Source: Anaerolineae bacterium CG2_30_64_16
GTDB lineage: Bacteria; Chloroflexota; Anaerolineae; CG2-30-64-16
Assembly (NCBI GenBank): GCA_001871755.1
Contig: MNXL01000012.1
Span: 1 to 6,108, forward strand
Direction of reading: 5' to 3'
Length of the DNA stretch: 6,108 nt
In this document: piece by piece, positions 1-4,781 of the stretch
How the letters are laid out: every line of letters begins with the position of its first letter
How positions within the stretch are numbered: the stretch's first letter is position 1
Translations under genes and position numbers: made by a program
Notes under the pieces: model-generated
The model's database searches: none
Seen by the model: the letters and a program-made list of their open reading frames with translations, nothing else
Told to the model about the DNA's origin: nothing

Positions 1-1109
1 TTGGTGGCGAATAGCGCATCGCGCAGCGCCTGACGGCCGATGTGCAGCGTGCCATCCGCATCCGCCACTACGACCTTTTCGATGGCAGCCTTGATCATCA
101 TGAAGGCGTCATAGGAATGGGCGTGGAAGATGCTGATCGGTTCCGTGCCGAATTTCGCTTTATAGGCCGGTACGAATTTATCGTTGTAATCCGAACCGAA
201 GGCGGTGAAGTCTGGGCTGGTTTGCATGAAGCCCACAACATCGTCACCCGCCGAGGAGACGAGGTCCGGCGAGAACAGGCCATCCGCACCTATCAGGAGG
301 GTGTTTTCCAGTCCAGGGGTGATTTTGGCCTGGCGGATGATCAAGCCGCCGGCGGGCAGGAAGATCGGGAAGTAGATCAACTCCGGCTGGCCGGTTGCGA
401 TGTCAGCCAGCACCGAGGACATGTCGGTCTGGTTCGGATCCACGGCGGTCTGCAAGGTAATGGCGCCGCCCATCTTCTGGAATTCCTCGGCGAAGACCTG
501 CTGCAGTTTGTCGGCATACAGGCTGCCATCATGAATGGTGGCTGCTTTCTTGACCTTCAGGAAATCCCATGCAAACGTGGCCGCCGCCTTACCCTGGACC
601 AGGTCATTATGAGCAGTGCGCAGGTAGCCGGGATAGTTGTTCGAGTTGCCGGCTTCGGTCAGGTCAGGCGCGGTGTTAGAAGGTGAAACTACCGCGAACC
701 CAGCCGTTGAGAGCATGGGTAAGGCTGCCCGGGCTGAGCTCGAGCAGGAGGTACCGATCACGGCCACGATCGTCGAGTCGGCCGCCAGCTTGGTGCCGGC
801 TGCCTGGCCGCCTTCGGCGCTGCAGCCGCCATCCTCGCCGTCGAGCTTGACCGCATGGTTCGCGATCTTGCCGCCGCTATCGTCAACGGCGATCTCGATG
901 CCGTTGCGCGAGTCGACGCCCAGGGTCTCATTCGGACCGGCGATGACGAGTATGTAGGAGATGTGGACGGGATCAGTAGGGCCAATGTCCACGCAGCCGA
1001 TGGCATCGGTGCACTCAAAGGGCTTGGCCGCGGGCTTGGCCGCGGGCGCGCAGGCCGAAACGATCAACGTGATGAGCACGAGCAAACTTGCAATTCTGAA
1101 AGTACGCAT
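1..1109 (-). CDS. Branched-chain amino acid-type ABC transporter substrate-binding lipoprotein (LivK-like), C-terminus cut by window edge
   Basis: The reading frame is open from ATG at 1109 to the left edge, giving 369 complete codons with no stop. A lipoprotein signal is visible: basic MRTFR start, hydrophobic core at residues 6-17, and lipobox VSAC with the lipidated cysteine at residue 20. An Ala-Lys-Pro linker (AAKPAAKP) follows. The rest reads as a type I periplasmic-binding fold of the Peripla_BP_6/LivK family: the first lobe starts near residue 48, the ligand-pocket segment GTSCSSSARAALP is at about 119-131, then SPSNTAPDLT and HDGSLYADKL. Cysteine pairs C33/C39 and C96/C122 could form disulfides; that is inference. 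The family is normally about 390-410 residues, so only a short C-terminus is missing. It would capture an amino acid or similar small ligand outside the membrane and hand it to an ABC permease; permease genes are not in this window and the exact ligand cannot be read. An SD (AGGAGGA at 1118-1124, 8 nt before ATG) fixes the start. Confidence 0.93.
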   Translation of the reverse strand, partial: MRTFRIASLLVLITLIVSACAPAAKPAAKPFECTDAIGCVDIGPTDPVHISYILVIAGPNETLGVDSRNGIEIAVDDSGGKIANHAVKLDGEDGGCSAEGGQAAGTKLAADSTIVAVIGTSCSSSARAALPMLSTAGFAVVSPSNTAPDLTEAGNSNNYPGYLRTAHNDLVQGKAAATFAWDFLKVKKAATIHDGSLYADKLQQVFAEEFQKMGGAITLQTAVDPNQTDMSSVLADIATGQPELIYFPIFLPAGGLIIRQAKITPGLENTLLIGADGLFSPDLVSSAGDDVVGFMQTSPDFTAFGSDYNDKFVPAYKAKFGTEPISIFHAHSYDAFMMIKAAIEKVVVADADGTLHIGRQALRDALFAT

Positions 1110-1117
1110 GGGGAATC

Positions 1118-1124
1118 TCCTCCT
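1118..1124 (-). promoter_or_regulatory. Strong Shine-Dalgarno of the substrate-binding lipoprotein
   Basis: Minus-strand AGGAGGA lies 8 nt upstream of the ATG at 1109. It is close to the full anti-SD complement and decides the start codon. Confidence 0.85.
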
Positions 1125-1159
1125 ATAAGATGGTTGTTCGAGATCACGAATTCCGAACC

Positions 1160-1180
1160 GCGTGGACCTGCAGTCCACGC
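1160..1180. repeat. Perfect 8-bp inverted repeat hairpin in the lipoprotein leader
   Basis: GCGTGGAC - CTGCA - GTCCACGC: 8-bp perfect arms with a 5-nt loop, 50 nt upstream of the lipoprotein start codon. It has no U-tract, so it is not a classical terminator. It could be a leader RNA hairpin or a copy of a dispersed REP-like palindrome; the single copy seen here cannot decide between these. Confidence 0.6.
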
Positions 1181-1332
1181 CAACGAGTGTAGGTATCTTG
1201 TGCGCTTCGACTGCCAACCGGATGCTTCTGCTTTATGACCACCTCCTTCCGTAACAACCAGCACATCAGTGTCAGATCTTCGCCGGGTAACTGCTACCGC
1301 CATACCTGCTCAACAACGGCGTGCCAGGGACC

Positions 1333-1346
1333 TGACCGGTCGGTCA
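1333..1346. promoter_or_regulatory. Palindrome resembling a TetR-family operator
   Basis: TGACCG-GT-CGGTCA is a perfect 6-bp inverted repeat with a 2-bp centre, about 44-57 nt downstream of the predicted start of transcription on the minus strand. Operators of the ACCGACCGGTCGGT style are common for TetR-family repressors of transport and fatty-acid or catabolic genes. Assignment to TetR is inference from shape and spacing; no regulator gene is in the window. Confidence 0.4.
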
Positions 1347-1396
1347 TGAGGTAAAACAAAGAGGACACGCCCGATCTATCAGGGAACGTAATCGAG

Positions 1397-1425
1397 ATTA
1401 TAATGGACGGCGAAATAAATGTCAA
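1397..1425 (-). promoter_or_regulatory. Perfect-consensus sigma70-type promoter facing the lipoprotein gene
   Basis: Reading the minus strand, TTGACA (1420-1425) is followed by exactly 17 bp and then TATAAT (1397-1402). Both hexamers match the housekeeping consensus at all positions. The predicted transcript runs left toward the lipoprotein at 1109 with no intervening convincing gene. The overlapping string ATTATAAT also gives a plus-strand TATAAT at 1399-1404, but its -35 region (CTATCA at 1376-1381) is poor. Confidence 0.75.
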
Positions 1426-1586
1426 GCGGCTTGACAGTTGGGTTCGCCCAGGGATTCGACGTCATCGGCCGGTTGATGATGGTCTGGCCGCACGCGACCA
1501 AAACCGTGGGCAGCGCCACCATCGCCAACTGGCCCTCACTGATCCTGGTCTTTGTAGCGATAGGGCTGTCGGTGGCCATCCTCTGA
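1419..1586 (+). CDS. Possible small single-pass membrane protein, 55 residues, unrecognised
   Basis: The frame opens with ATG at 1419, directly after an in-frame TAA (1416-1418), and ends at TGA 1584-1586. I recognise no family. The product has a mixed N-terminus containing FDVIGRLMMVW, a polar stretch (HATKTVGSATIAN), and a C-terminal hydrophobic helix WPSLILVFVAIGLSVAIL that ends at the stop. Third codon positions are strongly GC-biased (about 80% by eye) and second positions are T-rich in the hydrophobic part, which is the pattern of real coding sequence here. Upstream GGACGG (1405-1410) is a weak SD with 8-nt spacing. The gene would be divergent from the lipoprotein, with its first codons inside the candidate operator. 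It could equally be the eroded end of a larger membrane protein, because the frame continues after the TGA for 14 more codons. Confidence 0.4.
   Translation: MSSGLTVGFAQGFDVIGRLMMVWPHATKTVGSATIANWPSLILVFVAIGLSVAIL
1420..1436. promoter_or_regulatory. 17-bp palindrome overlapping the -35 box (candidate operator)
   Basis: TGTCAAGC-G-GCTTGACA has perfect 8-bp arms around a single base. Its left arm is the -35 box of the minus-strand promoter, so a protein bound here would block RNA polymerase. The right arm contains TTGACA on the plus strand, but no good plus-strand -10 lies 16-18 bp further right (ATTCGA at 1454-1459). The cognate regulator is unknown. Confidence 0.5.
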
Positions 1587-1661
1587 TACACCGAAAAGCC
1601 GCAGGTGCGAGTGGACCTGCTCAGAGGCTGATGGGTGGGCGACGATTGACGCCCTCACTCG

Positions 1662-1688
1662 GCCGGCAGGGGCCCGGCGGCTGCCGGC
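1662..1688. terminator. GC-rich hairpin, first of two between convergent genes
   Basis: GCCGGCAG (1662-1669) and CTGCCGGC (1681-1688) form a perfect 8-bp stem with an 11-nt loop. It abuts the larger hairpin at 1690-1738. No T-tract follows on either strand, so termination here is inference from position. Confidence 0.35.
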
Positions 1689-1689
1689 G

Positions 1690-1738
1690 GTCTCGTGCAA
1701 GCGCGCGGCCGTGACATGGCCGCGCGCTTGCACGAGAC
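1690..1738. terminator. Perfect 21-bp inverted repeat just after the bactofilin gene
   Basis: Arms 1690-1710 and 1718-1738 are exact reverse complements over 21 bp, around the 7-nt loop GTGACAT. The right arm ends one base before the bactofilin stop codon (1740-1742). The arms start GTCTCGTGCAAG and carry a GCGCGCGGCC core, so the RNA stem would be extremely stable. No U-tract is present on either side. Likely roles are a bidirectional transcription end or 3' mRNA protection for the prs-DUF4446-bactofilin transcript; a dispersed repeat element is an alternative. Confidence 0.6.
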
Positions 1739-1739
1739 A

Positions 1740-2165
1740 CTACACCTTACCCCCTTCGACCAGGATGTGGGTGTCGGCCGCCGGCCGCGGCATGAGCAAC
1801 GGCTCGTCGTCCACCGCCCCCTGCATCAACAATTCACCCTGGAAGTGGGCGCCATCGTCCAGCAGAAACGAGCTGACCTTGATGGCGCCCCACAGCCGGC
1901 CGCCTTCCAGCAACTCCACGCGTTCCGCGGTGATCGTGCCCTTGTACACGCCCGCGATCGATACCGTCTTGGCCTGAATGTCCACCATGACCCGCGCGCT
2001 CTCGGTGATCAGCACGTTGCCCGGCGTCTCGATCAACCCACCTTCGACTGTGCCATCGAGCCGGATGCTGCCATCACTGCGCAGGTTGCCACTGAACGTC
2101 GCCCGCCGACCGATCACCACCTCGATCTGATCGGGCGCGGGCCGGGACTGTCGTAGAAATGCCAT
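1740..2165 (-). CDS. Bactofilin (polymer-forming cytoskeletal protein)
   Basis: The 141-residue product starts MAFLRQ and has the bactofilin (DUF583) signature: a short disordered N-terminus, a right-handed beta-helix core from about residue 15 to 110 with repeating Gly/Val/Ile rungs (VVIGRRATFSGNLRSDGSI, RLDGTVEGGLIETPG, VMVDIQAKTVSIAGVYKG, AERVELLEGGRLWGAI), and a short charged tail. Bactofilins polymerise without nucleotide on the inner membrane or in the cytoplasm and scaffold envelope and cell-shape functions; the specific role here is unknown. I chose ATG at 2165 because an upstream in-frame start at 2297 would only add repeat-encoded sequence (RIPDTQYPIPD) unlike any bactofilin N-terminus, and a weak SD (GAGAAAG at 2170-2176) precedes 2165. 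It lies 173 bp downstream of the DUF4446 gene on the same strand, so co-transcription with prs is plausible. Stop is TAG. Confidence 0.88.
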   Translation of the reverse strand: MAFLRQSRPAPDQIEVVIGRRATFSGNLRSDGSIRLDGTVEGGLIETPGNVLITESARVMVDIQAKTVSIAGVYKGTITAERVELLEGGRLWGAIKVSSFLLDDGAHFQGELLMQGAVDDEPLLMPRPAADTHILVEGGKV

Positions 2166-2230
2166 AGATCTTTCTCTGATGAGATGTCTGAGGATGGGCG
2201 AGGCTTGCCGGGTAGTTGGAGACGGGATAT

Positions 2231-2337
2231 CAGGTATTGGGTATTGGGTATCAGGTATTCGTTCTTGCGAGCTTCCTGTGCGCCACAAGACAGGCAATAC
2301 CCAATACCTAATACCTGCAATACCTAACCCAATATCT
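2231..2337. repeat. Heptamer GGTATTG repeats in inverted orientation
   Basis: Four tandem 7-bp units (GGTATTG, GGTATTG, GGTATCA, GGTATTC) occupy 2233-2260. The complement orientation (CAATACC and variants TAATACC, CAATATC) fills 2295-2336 with small indels. As a result 2232-2246 and 2295-2309 are a perfect 15-bp inverted repeat separated by 48 nt. It occupies most of the spacer between the DUF4446 gene and the bactofilin. It is not CRISPR: the units are 7 bp with no unique spacers. Confidence 0.8.
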
Positions 2338-2338
2338 G

Positions 2339-2848
2339 TTACACATCTCCCCTGGCCCGCTGTAACGCCTTTTGTTCCTCATCCGTCAGTTGATGCACCG
2401 ATTCCCAGGCCACCAACGGCTTGGCGTAGACTCGAGTGACGTCCCGGCTGTGCAGGCTGCTGATCGCCACGCCGTTGCCGTCCTCGTCGGCGAACACCAC
2501 TGCAAAGCTCTGATCGCCCCCGGCGTCCCGGAAGGGATTGAAACGCAAAAAGCCCAACCGCTGCAAATGCGCCCGGCTGTTTCGCTCCAGGCGCCGCGTC
2601 AATGCATCCAGCTCACGCACCTGGCCGGTGGCCTCCCGCACCTGCCGCACATGGTCCTCCAACACCGCCTCCAGGCTGCCGCCATCAGTGCCGGCGGTCA
2701 GAACCTGGTACGCTCGCTCCAGGCGACGCATCCTGCGCAGCAGCCAGACCAGCGGCCCCGCCAGGGCCAGCACCAGACCGACCAGGCTCAGGGCGATCAG
2801 GCCGCTATTGGCCGTCAGCCAACCATTCAGATTCTCCAACCTCGCCAC
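2339..2848 (-). CDS. DUF4446 family membrane-anchored protein of unknown function
   Basis: 169 residues. One transmembrane segment lies near the N-terminus (about residues 16-37, GLIALSLVGLVLALAGPLVW), followed by a basic RRMRRLER stretch and a predicted coiled coil from about 40 to 96. The conserved C-terminal DUF4446 block follows: RFNPFRDAGGDQSFAVVF (102-119), then GVAISSLHSRDVTRVYAKP (126-144). The family is widespread in Gram-positive bacteria and Chloroflexota and has no established biochemical function. The start codon is GTG at 2848, one base after the TGA of prs (2850-2852), so translation is probably coupled; GAGAAG in the end of prs may act as SD. The membrane anchor, coiled coil and bactofilin neighbour are compatible with an envelope or cytoskeletal role, but that is inference from proximity. 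Stop TAA at 2339-2341. Confidence 0.88.
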   Translation of the reverse strand: MARLENLNGWLTANSGLIALSLVGLVLALAGPLVWLLRRMRRLERAYQVLTAGTDGGSLEAVLEDHVRQVREATGQVRELDALTRRLERNSRAHLQRLGFLRFNPFRDAGGDQSFAVVFADEDGNGVAISSLHSRDVTRVYAKPLVAWESVHQLTDEEQKALQRARGDV

Positions 2849-2849
2849 C

Positions 2850-3803
2850 TCACGTCTTCTCGATCAAATCGCTGATGGACTCACCGGCGTGGATGCGCCA
2901 AATCACCTGTGCCAGCAGCTTCGCCACCGACACAATCGTGATCTTCGGATGCGCGCGCACCGCCTCCGGTTGACAGATCGTATCCGAGATCACCAGGCCC
3001 TTGATATCGGGATTCTCCAGCCGCTCCAGCGCCGAGGGCAGCAAAACACCGTGGGTGATCGCCAGGTAGACCTGGTGGCGCGCGCCCTTCTCGATCAAAG
3101 CATCGATCTGGTCCAACACGCTGCCACCCGCGAGCACGTCGTCGATGATGATGGGGATCTTGCCCTGGATGTCACCGACTACGTGGGTCACGTCCGTCTT
3201 CGAAAAACCTTCCCGTCGCTTGTGCATCACCACCAGCGGCAACCCCAACTGCTCGGCGTACTTCCCGGCGAACTTGGCCCGGCCCACGTCCGGCGACACG
3301 ACCGCGGCCTCCTGGAACTCGGGACGCTTGAAATGCTCGGCCAGCACCGGCAGCGCTGACAGCGGGTCCACAGGCACATCGAAGAAACCCTGGATGGCCG
3401 GCGCGTGGACGTCGAAATAGACCACGCGACTGACCCCCACCGCTTGCAGCATCGTGGCTACCACCTTGGCGCTGATCGCCTCCCGCCCCTTGGCCATCCG
3501 CTCCTGCCGGCCATAGGGGTAGTAAGGGATCACGGCCGTGATCTCGTGCGCTGAGGCCCGGCGGAACGCGTCGATATACAAGATCAGCTCCATGAAGTTG
3601 TCGTTGACCGGCGCGGAACACGGCTGAATGATAAACACATCTTGATCGCGCACGACCTGATCGATGGCGACGTGGATCTCGCTGTCCTTCAGATGCGTCG
3701 TCATACACAACCCCATCGGCGTGTTCAGGATTCGGGTGACGGCCTCTGCCAAAGGCCGGTTGGCCGAAGCGGAAAAAATCCGTAAGGGATGGTGTGTCCC
3801 CAT
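2850..3803 (-). CDS. prs: Ribose-phosphate pyrophosphokinase (PRPP synthetase) with a divergent PRPP loop
   Basis: The enzyme makes PRPP from ribose-5-phosphate and ATP in the cytoplasm, for purine, pyrimidine, NAD, His and Trp synthesis. The 317-residue length is normal. Visible family motifs (numbered from the chosen start): FSASANRPLA (10-19), PCSAPVNDNFMEL (61-73), ATP-site YYPYGRQER (94-102) with REAISAK (107-113), metal/ribose segment FDVHAPAIQGFFD (130-142) with H133, and flexible-loop KRR (195-197). The PRPP-binding loop reads IIIDDVLAGGSV (218-229) where Bacillus Prs has DDIIDTAGT: one residue shorter and lacking the Asp-Thr pair. I chose ATG at 3803 rather than 3815 because GGAGG (3809-3813) sits 5 nt before it and the upstream ATG has no SD. 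A good promoter lies at 3836-3864. It is first in a same-strand group with DUF4446 and bactofilin, and divergent from rdgB. Catalysis is likely intact, but regulation may differ from the Bacillus type. Confidence 0.93.
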   Translation of the reverse strand: MGTHHPLRIFSASANRPLAEAVTRILNTPMGLCMTTHLKDSEIHVAIDQVVRDQDVFIIQPCSAPVNDNFMELILYIDAFRRASAHEITAVIPYYPYGRQERMAKGREAISAKVVATMLQAVGVSRVVYFDVHAPAIQGFFDVPVDPLSALPVLAEHFKRPEFQEAAVVSPDVGRAKFAGKYAEQLGLPLVVMHKRREGFSKTDVTHVVGDIQGKIPIIIDDVLAGGSVLDQIDALIEKGARHQVYLAITHGVLLPSALERLENPDIKGLVISDTICQPEAVRAHPKITIVSVAKLLAQVIWRIHAGESISDLIEKT

Positions 3804-3808
3804 GCAAG

Positions 3809-3813
3809 CCTCC
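3809..3813 (-). promoter_or_regulatory. Shine-Dalgarno that selects the prs start
   Basis: GGAGG on the minus strand lies 5 nt before ATG 3803 and overlaps the alternative ATG at 3815 (its last G begins the SD region). It favours the shorter protein. Confidence 0.7.
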
Positions 3814-3835
3814 ATTTGCTCAGGATAGCGGCCCT

Positions 3836-3864
3836 ATGATAACATCGAGGGGACAGGATGGCAA
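3836..3864 (-). promoter_or_regulatory. Sigma70-type promoter of prs
   Basis: Minus-strand TTGCCA (3859-3864), a 17-bp spacer, then TATCAT (3836-3841): five of six consensus matches in each box with ideal spacing. Transcription would begin near 3829, giving a leader of about 25 nt before the ATG at 3803. Confidence 0.65.
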
Positions 3865-3874
3865 AATGGGGACG

Positions 3875-3940
3875 GGGTGACAAGGTGACACGGTGACAAG
3901 GTAAGGTGAGGAGGTGACAGGGTGACGGGACGACGCGTGA
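3875..3940. repeat. Degenerate GGTGACA(A/C) tandem repeats
   Basis: GGTGACAA, GGTGACAC, GGTGACAA follow in register at about 3876-3899, then GGTAAGGTGAGG, GGTGACAG, GGTGACGGG. The unit is about 8 bp. It lies just upstream of the prs -35 box and adjoins the CCAATCTA array, so the prs/rdgB spacer is nearly all repeat. Confidence 0.65.
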
Positions 3941-3945
3941 CCGTC

Positions 3946-4073
3946 CCAATCTACCAATCTACCAATCTACCAATCTACCAATCTACCAATCTACCAATCT
4001 ACCAACCTGCCAACCTACCAATCTACCAATCTACCAATCTACCAACCTGCCAACCTACCAATCTACCAACCTC
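3946..4073. repeat. 16-copy octamer tandem array (CCAATCTA and variants)
   Basis: Sixteen contiguous 8-bp units. Most are CCAATCTA; units 8 and 13 are CCAACCTG, units 9 and 14 CCAACCTA, and the last is CCAACCTC. Units 5-9 and 10-14 are identical 40-bp blocks, so a higher-order duplication has occurred. The array ends 11 bp before the rdgB ATG. It has no spacers, so it is not CRISPR. The array and the GGTGAC repeats leave no visible promoter for rdgB in the 281-bp gap. Confidence 0.92.
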
Positions 4074-4084
4074 CCGAGCAAACC

Positions 4085-4687
4085 ATGACCCACAAACTAC
4101 TCATCGCCACGCACAACCCCGGCAAGGCGCGCGAATATCGCGAGCTGCTGGCCAACCTGCCGATCGAGGTCACCTACCTGGACGCGGAAGGGATCACGTT
4201 GGCGGTGGCGGAAACCGGCGCGACCTTCGCCGAGAACGCGCAGCAGAAAGCTCTTGCGTACGCGCGGGAAGCCGGCCTCTGGACCTGGGCCGACGATTCT
4301 GGGCTGGAGGTGGATGCGCTGGCCGGCGCGCCCGGCGTACACTCGGCGCGCTATGCCGGGCCGGGCGCCAGCGACGCGGACCGCTACCGCAAACTGCTCG
4401 ACGCGCTGGCCGGCGTGCCCTGGGATCAACGAACCGCGCGCTTTCGCTGTGTGGTTGCCCTGGCCACGCCAGAGGGTGTGATACGCACCGCGGCGGGCAA
4501 GTGCGAGGGGATCATCGCGTTCGGGCCGGCCGGGGAGCACGGTTTTGGATACGACCCGGTGTTCTACATGCCGGAGCAGGCAGCCACCCTGGCCCAACTC
4601 CCGCCGGAGACGAAAAATCGGATCAGCCACCGCGGCCGGGCCGCGCGGGCCGCGGCGGAGTTGCTGCGGGAGATGTTGCGGGCATAA
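4085..4687 (+). CDS. rdgB: XTP/dITP pyrophosphatase (RdgB/HAM1 family)
   Basis: The 200-residue product hydrolyses non-canonical purine triphosphates (dITP, XTP, dUTP-like damage products) to monophosphate plus pyrophosphate, keeping them out of DNA and RNA. All family motifs are present in order: ATHNPGKAREY (8-18) for nucleotide phosphate binding, TGATFAENAQQKA (44-56), catalytic ADDSGLEVDALAGAPGVHSARYAG (69-92, with D71 as the expected general base), CVVALATPEG (122-131), base-recognition GFGYDPVF (153-160) and SHRGRA (181-186). The length is typical and there is no frame break. ATG 4085 fits the family N-terminus exactly. No purine-rich SD precedes it; the upstream 130 bp is the octamer array, so initiation may be weak or leaderless (inference). 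It is divergent from prs, pairing PRPP supply with nucleotide-pool cleaning, and convergent with the MFS gene. Confidence 0.96.
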   Translation: MTHKLLIATHNPGKAREYRELLANLPIEVTYLDAEGITLAVAETGATFAENAQQKALAYAREAGLWTWADDSGLEVDALAGAPGVHSARYAGPGASDADRYRKLLDALAGVPWDQRTARFRCVVALATPEGVIRTAAGKCEGIIAFGPAGEHGFGYDPVFYMPEQAATLAQLPPETKNRISHRGRAARAAAELLREMLRA

Positions 4688-4723
4688 TGGCTCGCGTCTG
4701 GGCGGCACACTCCTAACCCGGAC

Positions 4724-4781
4724 AAGGCCGCTACGCTTACAAGGCCGCTGCGCTTACAAGGCCGCTGCGCTTACAAGCCGG
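4724..4781. repeat. 17-bp tandem repeat, three full copies plus a partial
   Basis: Units AAGGCCGCTACGCTTAC (4724-4740) and AAGGCCGCTGCGCTTAC twice (4741-4757, 4758-4774) are followed by a partial AAGCCGG. Only one base differs among the full copies. It lies 36 bp after the rdgB stop. Three gapless copies without spacers are a minisatellite, not CRISPR. Confidence 0.85.

Larger units (their letters stand above)
1110..1390 (-). promoter_or_regulatory. Long leader (predicted 5' UTR) of the lipoprotein gene
   Basis: If transcription starts about 7 nt after the -10 box (near 1390), the mRNA has a leader of about 280 nt. Within it I see a palindrome (1333-1346), an extended SD with no nearby start codon (1239-1248), a GC-rich hairpin (1160-1180) and the real SD (1118-1124). 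I recognise no known riboswitch class and no convincing gene. An overlapping minus-strand frame at 1064-1303 encodes no recognisable protein and runs into the lipoprotein gene. Confidence 0.4.

Noticed and set aside
42..686. Long plus-strand frame opposite the lipoprotein gene
   Set aside because: Antisense shadow of a high-GC gene; the minus-strand frame has a signal peptide, SD and clear family sequence.
1064..1303. 79-residue minus-strand frame in the lipoprotein leader
   Set aside because: No recognisable protein, contains a hairpin repeat, overlaps the lipoprotein start in another frame, and has no suitable SD.
1110..1390. Riboswitch or T-box in the lipoprotein leader
   Set aside because: No recognised aptamer core or T-box motif is visible; only generic hairpins.
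1379..1733. Minus-strand frames at 1379-1591 and 1536-1733
   Set aside because: One overlaps the promoter and lies opposite the coding-like small ORF; the other consists largely of hairpin sequence.
2166..2297. N-terminal extension of the bactofilin to an upstream start
   Set aside because: It is translated heptamer repeat, unlike bactofilin N-termini, and ATG 2165 has its own weak SD.
2538..3359. Long plus-strand frame of 273 codons
   Set aside because: Antisense to DUF4446 and prs, both with strong family motifs; the translation is Arg/Gln/His-rich shadow sequence.
3946..4073. CRISPR array
   Set aside because: Units are 8 bp and contiguous, with no unique spacers, leader or cas genes.
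3922..4716. 264-codon plus-strand frame through the octamer array
   Set aside because: The start is repeat-encoded (YQSTNLPIYQSTNLP) and the remainder is an out-of-frame reading of rdgB.
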